Shown here: positions 18,542 through 27,467 of the stretch, in pieces
Layout of the letters: every line of letters begins with the position of its first letter
How positions within the stretch are numbered: the stretch's first letter is position 1
NCBI RefSeq assembly: GCF_000014885.1
Contig: NC_011566.1
Location: 3,019,501 to 3,083,500, forward strand
Source of the DNA: Shewanella piezotolerans WP3
GTDB lineage: Bacteria > Pseudomonadota > Gammaproteobacteria > Enterobacterales > Shewanellaceae
Length of the DNA: 64,000 bases
Direction: 5' to 3'
Translations under genes and position numbers: made by a program
Notes under the pieces: model-generated
What the model saw: the letters and a program-made list of their open reading frames with translations, nothing else
Told to the model about the DNA's origin: nothing
Databases searched by the model: none

Positions 18542-19816
18542 TTAATCCCTTTGCAAAGCAACAATAGGGTCAAGTTTGGCTGCTTTTTTAGCAGGATATA
18601 ATCCAAAACCGACACCGATGGTCATACAAACGCCCAACGCGAGGATAATAGCAAATGGTGACCAAGCTACAGGCCAACCTGCTGCAGAAGAGATAACTAG
18701 CGCCAACAATAGCCCAACGCCAATACCAATAATGCCCCCGGTTGCAGAGATTGCGATACTCTCAATTAAAAATTGTCGCGCAATATCCTTTCGTTTAGCG
18801 CCTAACGCTCTTAAGAGACCGATCTCACCTGTTCTTTCTAGGATGGTTGCCAACATAATATTCATAATGCCAATGCCCCCCACAAGCAAGGAGATCCCAG
18901 CAACACAGGCCATAACGATATTAAATATCTGTTGAGTCTTCTGATGTTGAGCCAGTAAATCGGCAGGTACAACAACATCAAAATCTTTCTCACCGCCATG
19001 ACGACGATTTAAAAGGTGCTGCAAGCTTTTAGATGCTAACGTCGGATCGACTCCATCAACTAGCGCTAATTTAAAGGAATCCAATTCATCCTCTAAATGC
19101 TTAAATTGCATCTTTTTTAACGCTGTGCTCAGTGGGATAAAAACCTGATTACGCTCGCCGCCTAACTTAACGCCTTGAATCGTTGACTTGGTGCCCTCTT
19201 TTTCAGATAGCACTCCAACAACCGTAAACCATTGGTGATTCACTTTAACTAAGCTACCAATTGCATTGCCTTGTGGAAATAGACTTTGAGCTGCTTCAGG
19301 ACCAAGTACTGTCACCTGTTGAAAATGTGATTCGTCTAATTGGTTTAGCCTGCGCCCTTCGCCTAGATCTAAAGCACTTAAATCGAAGTAGCTTGGCGTT
19401 ACGCCTAAGACCTTAGCGTCGCTGCGCCCTTTTAGACTAAACAAACTAAATACTTTAACGTTCTTTTCTGCGCTCCAATTTTCAACAAAAGGTAATGTAT
19501 CGGTCGCGCTATCAATATCCCTAAGACTTAATCCAACACTATGCTCACGCACTGACTTTAGCGCTTCCCCTTCAGTCGCTCTTGCATTAACAACAAGGTT
19601 ATTCACTCCCATTGATTCAATCATTTTCAGCGCTTCGCGCTCAGCGCCTTCACCGACGCTGAGCATAGCAATCACCGCACCAACACCAAAAATCATTCCA
19701 AGAAGAGTAAGCAGTGTGCGCAATTTATGATGGCGCATCTCATCGAATGCTTGCTTTATACCATCTAAATATATCGAGAGGCTTACTGATGGTGCCGTTG
19801 GTCTATTACCCGTCAT
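18542..19816 (-). CDS. MacB-like ABC transporter permease
   Basis: Inner-membrane permease of the FtsX/MacB type (type VII ABC), 424 residues: one N-terminal helix (KLRTLLTLLGMIFGVGAVIAML), a large periplasmic MacB core domain (about 60-290) and three C-terminal helices with the signature ILERTGEIGLLRALGAKRKDI. It lacks its own ATPase domain, which is encoded separately at 23232. Its start overlaps the stop of the third adaptor gene by 4 bp, so it is last in a five-gene, translationally coupled operon. Such systems use ATP-driven mechanotransmission to expel peptides, lipids or antibiotics; the substrate here is unknown. Confidence 0.92.
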   Translation of the reverse strand: MTGNRPTAPSVSLSIYLDGIKQAFDEMRHHKLRTLLTLLGMIFGVGAVIAMLSVGEGAEREALKMIESMGVNNLVVNARATEGEALKSVREHSVGLSLRDIDSATDTLPFVENWSAEKNVKVFSLFSLKGRSDAKVLGVTPSYFDLSALDLGEGRRLNQLDESHFQQVTVLGPEAAQSLFPQGNAIGSLVKVNHQWFTVVGVLSEKEGTKSTIQGVKLGGERNQVFIPLSTALKKMQFKHLEDELDSFKLALVDGVDPTLASKSLQHLLNRRHGGEKDFDVVVPADLLAQHQKTQQIFNIVMACVAGISLLVGGIGIMNIMLATILERTGEIGLLRALGAKRKDIARQFLIESIAISATGGIIGIGVGLLLALVISSAAGWPVAWSPFAIILALGVCMTIGVGFGLYPAKKAAKLDPIVALQRD

Positions 19817-21042
19817 ACTCGATTCCTTTTCGGCGGTGTTGTTAAGGCGATCGTGTCACCTTTTTTGAGCCCATCGTTAATAACCGTACGATTTAAACTG
19901 CGATTACCAGGCTGTACCTTTTGCTTAATAAATCCTGCAGATGTCTTTAGATAGACCCAGTACTTACCGGATTTTTGGAATAATGCCTGATTAGGTACAG
20001 TAATAACATTTTGAAGATCAAGCGCATGCACACTGGCCTTAACTTGCCTTCCCGGTTGCATAACTTCTACAATTGTTTTATCTATGCTGACTGTCAATTC
20101 AAAATAATTAACAGGACTGTCTTTCTCTTTCGCTTTAGACAATGCATCTAGCTGAGAGACTTCACCAATGATCGGCATATTTGGATAAGCATCAAGATAC
20201 AGAGTCACCGGCTTACCTATTGCTAATCCCAATGCTTCAGATTCCAACACGTATAACTTCGCTTGCATTTTCGATGTATCAGGTAACGTACCGATGGTCA
20301 TTCCTGACCACATCATATCGCCAGCTACTGGCGGCACGCCATTCCAACCTTCCTGCGCAACAAAGACTCCATCGTGAGGTGCGATGATTTGCATTTGATT
20401 GAGATTATTGGAGTATCGCGACATTTTAGCTTGATGACCCTTTTGCTTAAGCTTAATTAGCTCTTGCTCTGCATCCGCCTGAGAGCCATGTTGACCGAGC
20501 CCCCAATTATAGAAGGTCATTTTGGCTTCTAAGTAATCTTGATTACGCATTTGATCAATAATGTCTATTTTAGTATAAACTCGTTCATCCTCACTAAAGA
20601 AGCGGTCTGCGAGCTCACGCTCCTCCCCCGTCAGCTTAGTGTCCGTTGTTAGGGTCTTATCTATGGTTTTATCTTTTTCTGTTTGGATCTGACTGTCTAA
20701 GCTTAAGCGGTCAAAATCGAGCTTTTCCATTTCCAACCGGTAGCTTTCTCTTGTTGAGTCCATAGTAGCAACTACATCACCAGCTTTTACATTGCTAAAA
20801 TTATCCATGATCCACGCTAAAGATTGCGGTCCCCTAAGGCCTGACGGTACAGTCACTGTCGTCGAATTAGCAGCCTCTAGTTCTCCAGATGCTGGTATAT
20901 CGACTTTAAAATCAGCAGCTACGATTTCAAGCGTCAGCACACCATCACTCTTTTGTTGATTGCAGCCCATCATTATTACTAATAGGAAGCTGCTAACCAC
21001 GGCACCTATCACTGTGCGTTTGTTTATTAGTGAATTAATCAT
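19813..21042 (-). CDS. HlyD/MacA-type membrane-fusion adaptor (third of three)
   Basis: Periplasmic adaptor, 409 residues, with a lipobox near residue 27 (VIMMGCNQQ), so probably an inner-membrane lipoprotein. An N-terminal half of a lipoyl-like domain (AWIMDNFSNVKAGDVVATMD) leads into an alpha-helical hairpin of mixed charged heptads (about 105-200), then the second lipoyl half (IIAPHDGVFVAQEG) and beta-barrel domains. It differs from the two adaptors upstream in having the longest hairpin insert (EKDKTIDKTLTTDTK). It overlaps both neighbours by 4 bp. Confidence 0.88.
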   Translation of the reverse strand: MINSLINKRTVIGAVVSSFLLVIMMGCNQQKSDGVLTLEIVAADFKVDIPASGELEAANSTTVTVPSGLRGPQSLAWIMDNFSNVKAGDVVATMDSTRESYRLEMEKLDFDRLSLDSQIQTEKDKTIDKTLTTDTKLTGEERELADRFFSEDERVYTKIDIIDQMRNQDYLEAKMTFYNWGLGQHGSQADAEQELIKLKQKGHQAKMSRYSNNLNQMQIIAPHDGVFVAQEGWNGVPPVAGDMMWSGMTIGTLPDTSKMQAKLYVLESEALGLAIGKPVTLYLDAYPNMPIIGEVSQLDALSKAKEKDSPVNYFELTVSIDKTIVEVMQPGRQVKASVHALDLQNVITVPNQALFQKSGKYWVYLKTSAGFIKQKVQPGNRSLNRTVINDGLKKGDTIALTTPPKRNRV

Positions 21043-22205
21043 GGTAGCAATACCTCATCGCCTTCATTTAAACCTGATGCTATTACTACCTGCTCTTTGC
21101 CCATAGCCCCCAAGGACACAAACTGTTTACTGTTACTAAATAACCCAGGCGTGTAGACGTATGCATTTCCTCGCTCATAATGCACTGCATCGAGCGATAC
21201 CAGTAGTTGCTCGGTATTATTGGCGATATCAATACTAATTTTTGCCGTCATACCAGGCCTCATCAGCTCAGTATCCGTCTCTTGAATACTAGCTACAGCA
21301 TCAAATATCACTAAAGGAACATCTTGGTTTTTGACTCTAAATACGGCGCCAAGCTCTTTTATTTCTCCGTTGAAGCTTCTTTCTGGGTTGGCATCTAAAC
21401 GAATTTTCAGTTTTTGACCAACTTTAACTCTACCGGCTTCAACTTCAGGAATTGTCATATTGACTTGCATATGCTTAAGATCTGGAATGCTCAATAGGGT
21501 ATCGCCATTAAACACATTCTGCCCCTCGGCGACTTTATTCCCTTGTTGGTCATTGCCGTAAACCACCATGCCGCTGCGCGGTGCGATTATTGTGAGAGAC
21601 TGAATGCCTTTTTGAAGTGCTGCGACTTCCAGTTCAAACTTCTGTTTATCTCCTTCAAGCATTTTCACCCTTTGTTCTGCACTCAGGCTCTCTAGTTCGA
21701 TCTTCTTATGAATTAAGCCCACTCTATCTGTAGCAATAATGGCATCGCGTTGGTATTTCTTCTTGTCGATTACAGAAACTGTTTCATCAGAGATATCGAC
21801 TTTAAGTTGGCTTTTCTCTTGATTCATTATTGCTTCGGCAAGCTCAAGCTTTAACTCCTGTAACTTTTTTGCATTACGCAACTTTGAAGTTTCAAGATCT
21901 TGGAGTGTCGTTTCTAAATTCGCACTTTTAACTGATAGTCGCTGCGCAAGTTCCGAAGTATCAAGCTGAGCAACGCGATCGCCTTCGCTTACATCACTGC
22001 CTTCTGGTGCTAACATTTTTATTTGATATTGCCACACCCGCCTAATCGCTGGCGGTTTTAGACTAACAGTATTGGACGATACCAACTCGCCCGTCACCTC
22101 TATCTGCTGACTCAATACACCGGATTCAATTTGGGTGACAGCTGAGTCAGAGCAGCCAACTAACAAAGCGCTTATCAAGGATACCGCAACTAAAGTACGC
22201 TTCAT
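21039..22205 (-). CDS. HlyD/MacA-type membrane-fusion adaptor lipoprotein (second of three)
   Basis: Periplasmic adaptor, 388 residues, lipoprotein signal [18 protein letters not shown] with Cys18. The lipoyl half (YQIKMLAPEGSDVSEGDRVAQLD) precedes a helical hairpin (about 80-190) and then the partner half (TIIAPRSGMVVYG) and beta-barrel (KVGQKLKIRLDANP). It is clearly paralogous to the adaptors on either side, sharing the W-YQI-x-PEG block with the first. It overlaps the first adaptor by 4 bp upstream and the third by 4 bp downstream. Confidence 0.88.
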   Translation of the reverse strand: MKRTLVAVSLISALLVGCSDSAVTQIESGVLSQQIEVTGELVSSNTVSLKPPAIRRVWQYQIKMLAPEGSDVSEGDRVAQLDTSELAQRLSVKSANLETTLQDLETSKLRNAKKLQELKLELAEAIMNQEKSQLKVDISDETVSVIDKKKYQRDAIIATDRVGLIHKKIELESLSAEQRVKMLEGDKQKFELEVAALQKGIQSLTIIAPRSGMVVYGNDQQGNKVAEGQNVFNGDTLLSIPDLKHMQVNMTIPEVEAGRVKVGQKLKIRLDANPERSFNGEIKELGAVFRVKNQDVPLVIFDAVASIQETDTELMRPGMTAKISIDIANNTEQLLVSLDAVHYERGNAYVYTPGLFSNSKQFVSLGAMGKEQVVIASGLNEGDEVLLP

Positions 22206-23242
22206 GTTGTACTCCCAATAGGTTCGACTAACACACTCATTCCAGGAATGATCTTTACTCTGTCATCGCTAGTAAAGGTTATTTCAACTCTAAACCAATT
22301 GCTGCTGCCCCAAGCTGTTTGCTTTGTTGCTTGGCGGCTAATGCCCTGAATAGCGCCACTAAGAGAGGTGCTTGGCTGCGAGTCCAGTCTCAGACTGACT
22401 GCATCACCAATTTTCAACCTATCAACATCAACTTCATTGACCCAAGCAATCACCTCAAGTTCTTTCATCGCTGGAATAGTAGCCACCTGTCGGCCTATTT
22501 GCACCGAATCTCCGACTGCAAATTTTTTATCAGACCAAGGATCTCGTCCATACAGAATAGGACCATTGATAGTAGAGGTGATCTCTAACTGGTCTAATCC
22601 TTTAAGTGATTGCTCTAACTCTTTTAACGCGCGCGTTTTATCAATATGTAGCTGAGCGATTGATGCCACTCTTTTATCTGTTATCTCTTTTAAAGACTGG
22701 ACTTTCTTTGACAGTTCAGAATTCGCCTTAAGTTTATTAAACTGATTGTCGGCATAGTCTTTAGCCGCGATATATTTGGCAGGGATCCCAGCATCCAAAT
22801 CTGCTTTCTCAAGTTCTAATCTCGCTTGCTTTAAATCAAATTCGGCTTGTAAAATCTGTGCATCAAGCTCTATCGACTGACTTTGTTCTTGAGCGGTCAC
22901 TCTTAATAAGCTCGCCTCTAACTGCTCTATTTTATTAGCGATGGCGCTCTTATCAAAAATGACAACCACTTCGCCTGTTTTAGCAATATTGCCTTCGGGT
23001 AACATCCACTGGATCTGATAACGCCAAGCATCCCCAGCTTTTGGCACCATAATAGCTTGCGATACTACCGACGAAACCTTGCCCGTTAATAGTAAAGGCG
23101 ATAGCGTGGAAGCTAAGTTAAGCCGCGCATCACTTGATATTACTTCAGTTGTTGATGGCAATTCATTGGCAATGACAATATTGGAAGTAAAGGTCAACAA
23201 TAAATAGAGTGCTGTTGAACCTATCATAGCTTTAAGCTGCAT
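22202..23242 (-). CDS. HlyD/MacA-type membrane-fusion adaptor (first of three)
   Basis: Periplasmic adaptor of 346 residues with signal peptide [20 protein letters not shown] ending near ANE. ATG 23242 is preferred over the frame's upstream start because GAGAGGG precedes it at good spacing. Lipoyl half [20 protein letters not shown] is followed by a coiled-coil hairpin (about 95-190) and the partner block [12 protein letters not shown]. The start lies inside the 3' end of the ATPase gene (11-bp overlap). It has no obvious lipobox, unlike its two paralogues. Confidence 0.85.
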   Translation of the reverse strand: MQLKAMIGSTALYLLLTFTSNIVIANELPSTTEVISSDARLNLASTLSPLLLTGKVSSVVSQAIMVPKAGDAWRYQIQWMLPEGNIAKTGEVVVIFDKSAIANKIEQLEASLLRVTAQEQSQSIELDAQILQAEFDLKQARLELEKADLDAGIPAKYIAAKDYADNQFNKLKANSELSKKVQSLKEITDKRVASIAQLHIDKTRALKELEQSLKGLDQLEITSTINGPILYGRDPWSDKKFAVGDSVQIGRQVATIPAMKELEVIAWVNEVDVDRLKIGDAVSLRLDSQPSTSLSGAIQGISRQATKQTAWGSSNWFRVEITFTSDDRVKIIPGMSVLVEPIGSTT

Positions 23243-23918
23243 TGGTTGCCCTCTCCTCAATTTCAACAATATCACCATCTCTCATGCGGATAATCCGTTG
23301 AGCATAAGCCGCCACTTCCTCTTCATGGGTGACCAAGATAATCGTTTGTCCAGCCTTATGTAATTCAGTAAACAACGCCATAATCTCGACTGACGTTTTA
23401 CTATCTAGTGCACCAGTGGGTTCGTCTGCGAGCAAGATTGCCGGATTGTTAACCAAAGAGCGCGCTATAGCGACTCGTTGTCTCTGCCCGCCAGAGAGTT
23501 GATTTGGCCTGTGGTCATGTCGAGTGCCAAGACCCACTCGCGACAACAATTCAAGGGCATAACTTGAGTCTTGCTCTGGGTTTGCGGAGAACCTCAACGG
23601 CAGTAATACATTTTGTAAGGCTGATAAGCGTGGCAATAGATGAAAACTTTGAAATACAAATCCAATCTCTTTATTTCTGACAGCTGACAGGGCGTCATCA
23701 TCAAGATCTTCAACTTCCTGATTATTTAGGCTATAACCACCTGATGTTGGCTTATCGAGACAACCGATAATGTTCATTAAGGTAGACTTACCTGAGCCTG
23801 AAGGCCCCATAATCGCAACGAATTCATTTTTAGCGATACTAAAACTTACTCCATTGAGTGCTTTTACACATGTATCACCCATGGGATATTCTTTTTTTAA
23901 TTCATGAACTTCTATCAT
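23232..23918 (-). CDS. ABC transporter ATPase, MacB/LolD type
   Basis: Cytoplasmic ATPase, 228 residues, that powers the permease at 18542. Walker A is GPSGSGKST (38-46), the Q-loop is [15 protein letters not shown], the signature is [15 protein letters not shown], and Walker B is [12 protein letters not shown], all as in the MacB/LolD family. It is the first gene of the operon ATPase, three adaptors, permease; no TolC-type outer-membrane factor accompanies them. The promoter should lie in the 388-bp gap upstream. Confidence 0.95.
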   Translation of the reverse strand: MIEVHELKKEYPMGDTCVKALNGVSFSIAKNEFVAIMGPSGSGKSTLMNIIGCLDKPTSGGYSLNNQEVEDLDDDALSAVRNKEIGFVFQSFHLLPRLSALQNVLLPLRFSANPEQDSSYALELLSRVGLGTRHDHRPNQLSGGQRQRVAIARSLVNNPAILLADEPTGALDSKTSVEIMALFTELHKAGQTIILVTHEEEVAAYAQRIIRMRDGDIVEIEERATNAA

Positions 23919-24148
23919 AATAGCGCTCTTTTATAGCAAAAAACCTGCCTGACTAACGACCTATAATACAACTAAAGGCACAATAAAATAGCCAAGACTT
24001 TGACAAAAATATGTAAGTTAACGTGATATTTTCAAACTATCAAACGGTAGGATAATACTTGAGCATTGAAGGTGAGAGCTGCTGAAACTTTGGTAACAAA
24101 GGTAAACTTGTTTTAATCACTACTGGCATGGTTCATCCTGATTTTGTC

Positions 24149-24167
24149 GTTTCATTCCATTTGAAAC
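24149..24167. promoter_or_regulatory. Inverted repeat upstream of the ABC operon, candidate operator
   Basis: GTTTCA - 7 bases - TGAAAC at 24149-24167, about 230 bp before the ATPase start. It lies in the 388-bp gap 23919-24306, which otherwise shows no ORF. A regulator-binding role is only a guess; no adjacent regulator gene is present. Confidence 0.3.
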
Positions 24168-24306
24168 AATTTTTATTATGCTAATAACCTACTGTTCTTG
24201 AATCTGAAAAACAAGAGTTTGGTGGATTAAAACAATGCAAATAATTCATGTTTTCTAACATATGGGTATTTGGTTCGCTTATGTTTTGCTCTCGGTAAAT
24301 CTTTCA

Positions 24307-24696
24307 CTAAGTTAAAATCGCACCGAGTATGGTCGATATTGATATACTCAGAAAGAATATCCATTGAAACAAATGTTTAAATGGTCTTTCTAGATCGCTC
24401 ATAAAGCCAATATATATCTGCCAAATAGCAAATAAACCAAAGTTAAGTGCGATAAAAACCAACATGCCAAAGCTATGCATCTGCGACACGGCCTCAAAAG
24501 CACAAGCTAAAAGTATCAAAGTCGATAAAAGCAGGAAGATTGAAATATAGTGAAACACACAATACATGCTGGTTTTAGCAACGGGATCAAAATCAGCATG
24601 TAGCATCGGTGCTAAAAACTGGCGTTTGCCGTATGTTAGATGCCCGACACTGGTCAATGCCGCGAGTCCCCCTGCAAACAAAAAGTAGAAATTCAT
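24307..24696 (-). CDS. Hypothetical four-helix membrane protein
   Basis: A 129-residue inner-membrane protein with four hydrophobic stretches (MNFYFLFAGGLAALTSVGHL; CVFHYISIFLLLSTLILLAC; FGMLVFIALNFGLFAIWQIY; WIFFLSISISTILGAIL). ATG 24696 begins the first helix; a TTG four codons upstream is the alternative. I do not recognise a named family. The conserved-looking Thr-Tyr-Gly-Lys-Arg loop after helix 1 and the SDLERPFKHLFQW loop before helix 4 may be functional. It is apparently monocistronic. Confidence 0.6.
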   Translation of the reverse strand: MNFYFLFAGGLAALTSVGHLTYGKRQFLAPMLHADFDPVAKTSMYCVFHYISIFLLLSTLILLACAFEAVSQMHSFGMLVFIALNFGLFAIWQIYIGFMSDLERPFKHLFQWIFFLSISISTILGAILT

Positions 24697-24804
24697 CCCA
24701 CGTCCCAATCCTATTTAGTATGTAAAAGGCTCTGCTAGTAAAGATAGTTTACTATTTGGCACAAGTCTTAGTGTATAAGACAGAGAGTATCGCGCTAATC
24801 TTAC

Positions 24805-24834
24805 AAAAAAAGAGAGCTTCAGCTCTCTTTTTTA
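24805..24834. terminator. Bidirectional terminator
   Basis: AGAGAGCT (24811-24818) and AGCTCTCT (24821-24828) form a tight stem flanked by A6 and T6; on the minus strand it directly follows the stop of the gene at 24835. Confidence 0.85.
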
Positions 24835-25239
24835 TTACATCGTTGCCATTGTCCAATAATCGAGCCGCTGCTCAGGCTGGCTAATCACCACTTTGCATTT
24901 TTCTTTATATTTCCCCATCAATGGCCCTAAGCTTTTTGAGTTAGGCATTGATGCTTTATGCTGCTTCGTCGCGGCAAGAACGGCTTCATTAACATATTCT
25001 TCAGTTTGATACTTATTAGCTATTGCAACCGCTTGTTCGCCAGAAACTTTTAATCTATCACCCACAGCTTGCATCTGTGGCGCATTCATTGCTGCTATCG
25101 CATTTGCAGCTATCTGATAATATGCTGCGCACTCTGTTAACTCTTTAGTAAGCGCATCTTCAGCATCTCCTGCGGCGGCGTTAAAAGCGAGGAGCCCAAT
25201 GGACAGTGCCAGCATTTTTGGCGAAATTGTTCCTGACAT
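24835..25239 (-). CDS. Hypothetical exported protein
   Basis: A 134-residue protein with an N-terminal signal-like segment (MLALSIGLLAFNAAAGDA) and a helical, Ala-rich body containing two cysteines (ELTECAAYY and KEKCKVV) that could form a periplasmic disulfide. AGGATT precedes ATG 25239. No family is recognised with confidence; similar small exported helical proteins are common in Shewanella and Vibrio. It is followed immediately by a strong terminator, which supports its being a real monocistronic gene. Confidence 0.65.
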   Translation of the reverse strand: MSGTISPKMLALSIGLLAFNAAAGDAEDALTKELTECAAYYQIAANAIAAMNAPQMQAVGDRLKVSGEQAVAIANKYQTEEYVNEAVLAATKQHKASMPNSKSLGPLMGKYKEKCKVVISQPEQRLDYWTMATM

Positions 25240-25374
25240 TAAAATAATCCTTTTTTATAATCGTTCGATTTAACTATTTCTACTTTAGCTTTCATTTAAT
25301 ATCAAGAGGAACAGTAAAAAACATGCCAATTCATTATTGGTGAGAATGAGACAAATTTCTACATTATCAATCAA

Positions 25375-25980
25375 CTATGACTGAACACCCACCTGAAGCT
25401 TGGCCTGTAACCCTTTTTTCACGTCACTCCATTCTGAATCAATAATTGAATAGACCACAGTATCTCTTATGGTGCCATTAGCTAATATCTGATGATTTCG
25501 CAAAATGCCATCTTGGTTAGCACCTAAGCGGCAAATAGCCTGACGTGACACTTCGTTATGTATATGTGTACGAAATTCAACCGCTATTACATCCAAAGTT
25601 TCAAACGCATAGCATAATAACAACAGTTTGCACTCGGTATTGACCGCTGTACGTTGAACACTTTTTGCATACCATGTATGGCCTATTTCTAAACGGCGAT
25701 GACTTTGTTGCCAGTGGCAGATCCTCGTACAGCCTACAATCTCTCCGGAATGGCGATCTCTAACAGCAAAGGCAAGCGATTCTCCTTTTTGTTCATCAGA
25801 TAGCGCTTGCTTGATATAGTCATTCATATCTTCGGGACTCGGGACCTTGGTATACCAAAGTTGCCACAAGTCACCATCACACACCGCAATACTCAATGCG
25901 GGGGAATGTGCTAACGTTAAAGGCTCTAAAACAACATGTTCACCCACTAGCGCGTTGTTTCTCACTTCTTGTGCGTTCAC
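25375..25980 (-). CDS. GNAT acetyltransferase, RimJ/RimL type
   Basis: Cytoplasmic acetyl-CoA N-acetyltransferase of the RimJ/RimL subgroup, 201 residues. Features include an N-terminal LVGEHVVLEPL strand, GEIVGCTRICHWQQSHRRLEIG (strand 4), and VEFRTHIHNEVSRQAICRLG, the usual acyl-CoA-proximal helix, ending with NGTIRDTVVYSIIDSEW. The frame is open to 26043, but GTG 25980 is the likely start because AGGAGG sits 5 bases before it. The target amine is unknown. Confidence 0.85.
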   Translation of the reverse strand: MNAQEVRNNALVGEHVVLEPLTLAHSPALSIAVCDGDLWQLWYTKVPSPEDMNDYIKQALSDEQKGESLAFAVRDRHSGEIVGCTRICHWQQSHRRLEIGHTWYAKSVQRTAVNTECKLLLLCYAFETLDVIAVEFRTHIHNEVSRQAICRLGANQDGILRNHQILANGTIRDTVVYSIIDSEWSDVKKGLQAKLQVGVQS

Positions 25981-26114
25981 CTCAACCTCCTTTGTCTTTT
26001 TTTTCACTAACTTAGCATGATTAATCAAGCAAGATAAATACAATCTACAGGCCTACATTTTCGGTTTATTTAGCCTTAAGCGCATTAGTCACTATTTCTT
26101 TGCCTAATGATTTG

Positions 26115-26663
26115 CTAAATATACCGCGCAAAATTTGATCCGGCTTTTGTTGGCTTTATGTTTGCTTTTAGTGCCGCGGTACCTAGATATAAAAATCCAA
26201 CAATCTGATCTGTTGCATCAAGGCTTAAGGATTGATGCACATTTCTATCGAAGGCTAACGCACCAGTACGCCAAATAGCACCAAGTCCTTGGGCAAATGC
26301 AGCCTGCTGCATTGCCATTGCTGCACAACCAGCAGCAAGATGTTGTTCAAATTCAGGAACCTTGGGGTGTTGTTTTACTTTAGCAATCACTGTGATGACC
26401 ATAGGCGCTCTTAATGGCATATTCTTGGTCTTAGCGATAAGCTCTTCCTCAGCACCATTTAGCTGAGAGGCTTTTGCAAAAATAGCTCCAAGTCTCTCAA
26501 GCCCGTCACCAGTCGCAATAATAAATTCCCAAGGTGTTAAACCTGCATGATCAGGAACGCGTGCCCCTGCATCCAAAATATTCTTAAGTTGCTCATCCGT
26601 AGGAGCTGGAGCAATAAGGCGTGGGGTAGATTGTCTCGTCAATAAAAGCGTTAATGCGTCCAA
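26115..26663 (-). CDS. Nitroreductase-family protein, YdjA-like
   Basis: FMN-dependent NAD(P)H oxidoreductase of the minimal nitroreductase group typified by E. coli YdjA; 182 residues, typical of that group. The start MDALTLLLTRQSTPRLIAPA carries the Arg-Gln-Ser FMN-phosphate region; GARVPDHAGLTPWEFIIATG and GLGAIWRTGALAFD are family blocks. The physiological substrate is unknown. It appears monocistronic. Confidence 0.88.
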   Translation of the reverse strand: MDALTLLLTRQSTPRLIAPAPTDEQLKNILDAGARVPDHAGLTPWEFIIATGDGLERLGAIFAKASQLNGAEEELIAKTKNMPLRAPMVITVIAKVKQHPKVPEFEQHLAAGCAAMAMQQAAFAQGLGAIWRTGALAFDRNVHQSLSLDATDQIVGFLYLGTAALKANIKPTKAGSNFARYI

Positions 26664-26720
26664 CAGATTGTCCTTAAAACTGTGAAAAATACCTAACTAC
26701 GTTGAGAGTAGCAAGCCCAT

Positions 26721-26747
26721 AAAAAAAATCCCACCTATTTGGTGGGA
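26721..26747 (-). terminator. Terminator of the DoxX-family gene
   Basis: On the minus strand TCCCACC - 5 bases - GGTGGGA (plus 26729-26747) is followed by eight T (26721-26728), 27 bases after the stop at 26774. Confidence 0.88.
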
Positions 26748-26773
26748 ATTAATAAAAGGTTCAGTTTCAGCTA

Positions 26774-27367
26774 TTAAACAATCTGGTTTCTCTTTGCGAT
26801 ATAATAATCAAGACTTGTATAGCGGCCTCCCCCCATAAAGATCAGCGCCATCAACATAAACAGGTACGTAATCGCAAACTCGATTCCGTTGTTTAATACA
26901 ACAAAATTGCCTGAACTGGTCAACCATTCATAATTGCCATTCTGTTGTAAAATTTCCTTTGCTTTGTCGAGCTTCTCAGCTGACGCCAATACGCTTTCAT
27001 TGGCGAGCCAAGAACTGGCATCAGCAATAGCTAACCAACCATTGTCCCAATGCACAGCAAAAGCGGCAACTAACATGGTAAACGACAACGGAATAGCAAT
27101 CAGACGTGTCGCTAACCCTAATATTAATAGCCCGCCACCGACAAATTCGGTACCCGCTGCCAAGACGACCATTAACTCTGGAAATGGCAAACCGAGACCC
27201 CAGTCAGGATTACCAAACCATGCAGCCGTATCGCTAAAGTGTGATAGTTTATTGTAACCAGCCTGCATGAGTACTGGCGCCAAATATAACCTCAGTGCAA
27301 GTGGTGCAATCCCTTCTGCGTAGCGTATAGTGTTCAAAAACTTTTGATACAGTTGTGCAAGTTGCAT
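26774..27367 (-). CDS. DoxX-family membrane protein
   Basis: Integral membrane protein of the DoxX family, 197 residues with four main helices: LALRLYLAPVLMQAGYNKL, LMVVLAAGTEFVGGGLLILG, ATRLIAIPLSFTMLVAAFAV, and a C-terminal EFAITYLFMLMALIFMGGGR. A roughly 50-residue loop lies between helices 3 and 4, and the protein ends with YTSLDYYIAK. That loop and ending recall the HvfX subgroup, which accompanies copper-binding RiPP (bufferin) operons, but no DUF692, DUF2063 or precursor genes are nearby. Function here is unknown. A strong terminator follows. Confidence 0.8.
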   Translation of the reverse strand: MQLAQLYQKFLNTIRYAEGIAPLALRLYLAPVLMQAGYNKLSHFSDTAAWFGNPDWGLGLPFPELMVVLAAGTEFVGGGLLILGLATRLIAIPLSFTMLVAAFAVHWDNGWLAIADASSWLANESVLASAEKLDKAKEILQQNGNYEWLTSSGNFVVLNNGIEFAITYLFMLMALIFMGGGRYTSLDYYIAKRNQIV

Positions 27368-27467
27368 GTCATTCCCTCTTATATTCTATTGAATCAATAG
27401 ACCCTAACAACAATAACAATCTTTCATCAGTCATCAATTAAGCTAAACCATAACGATAATATGAGCA

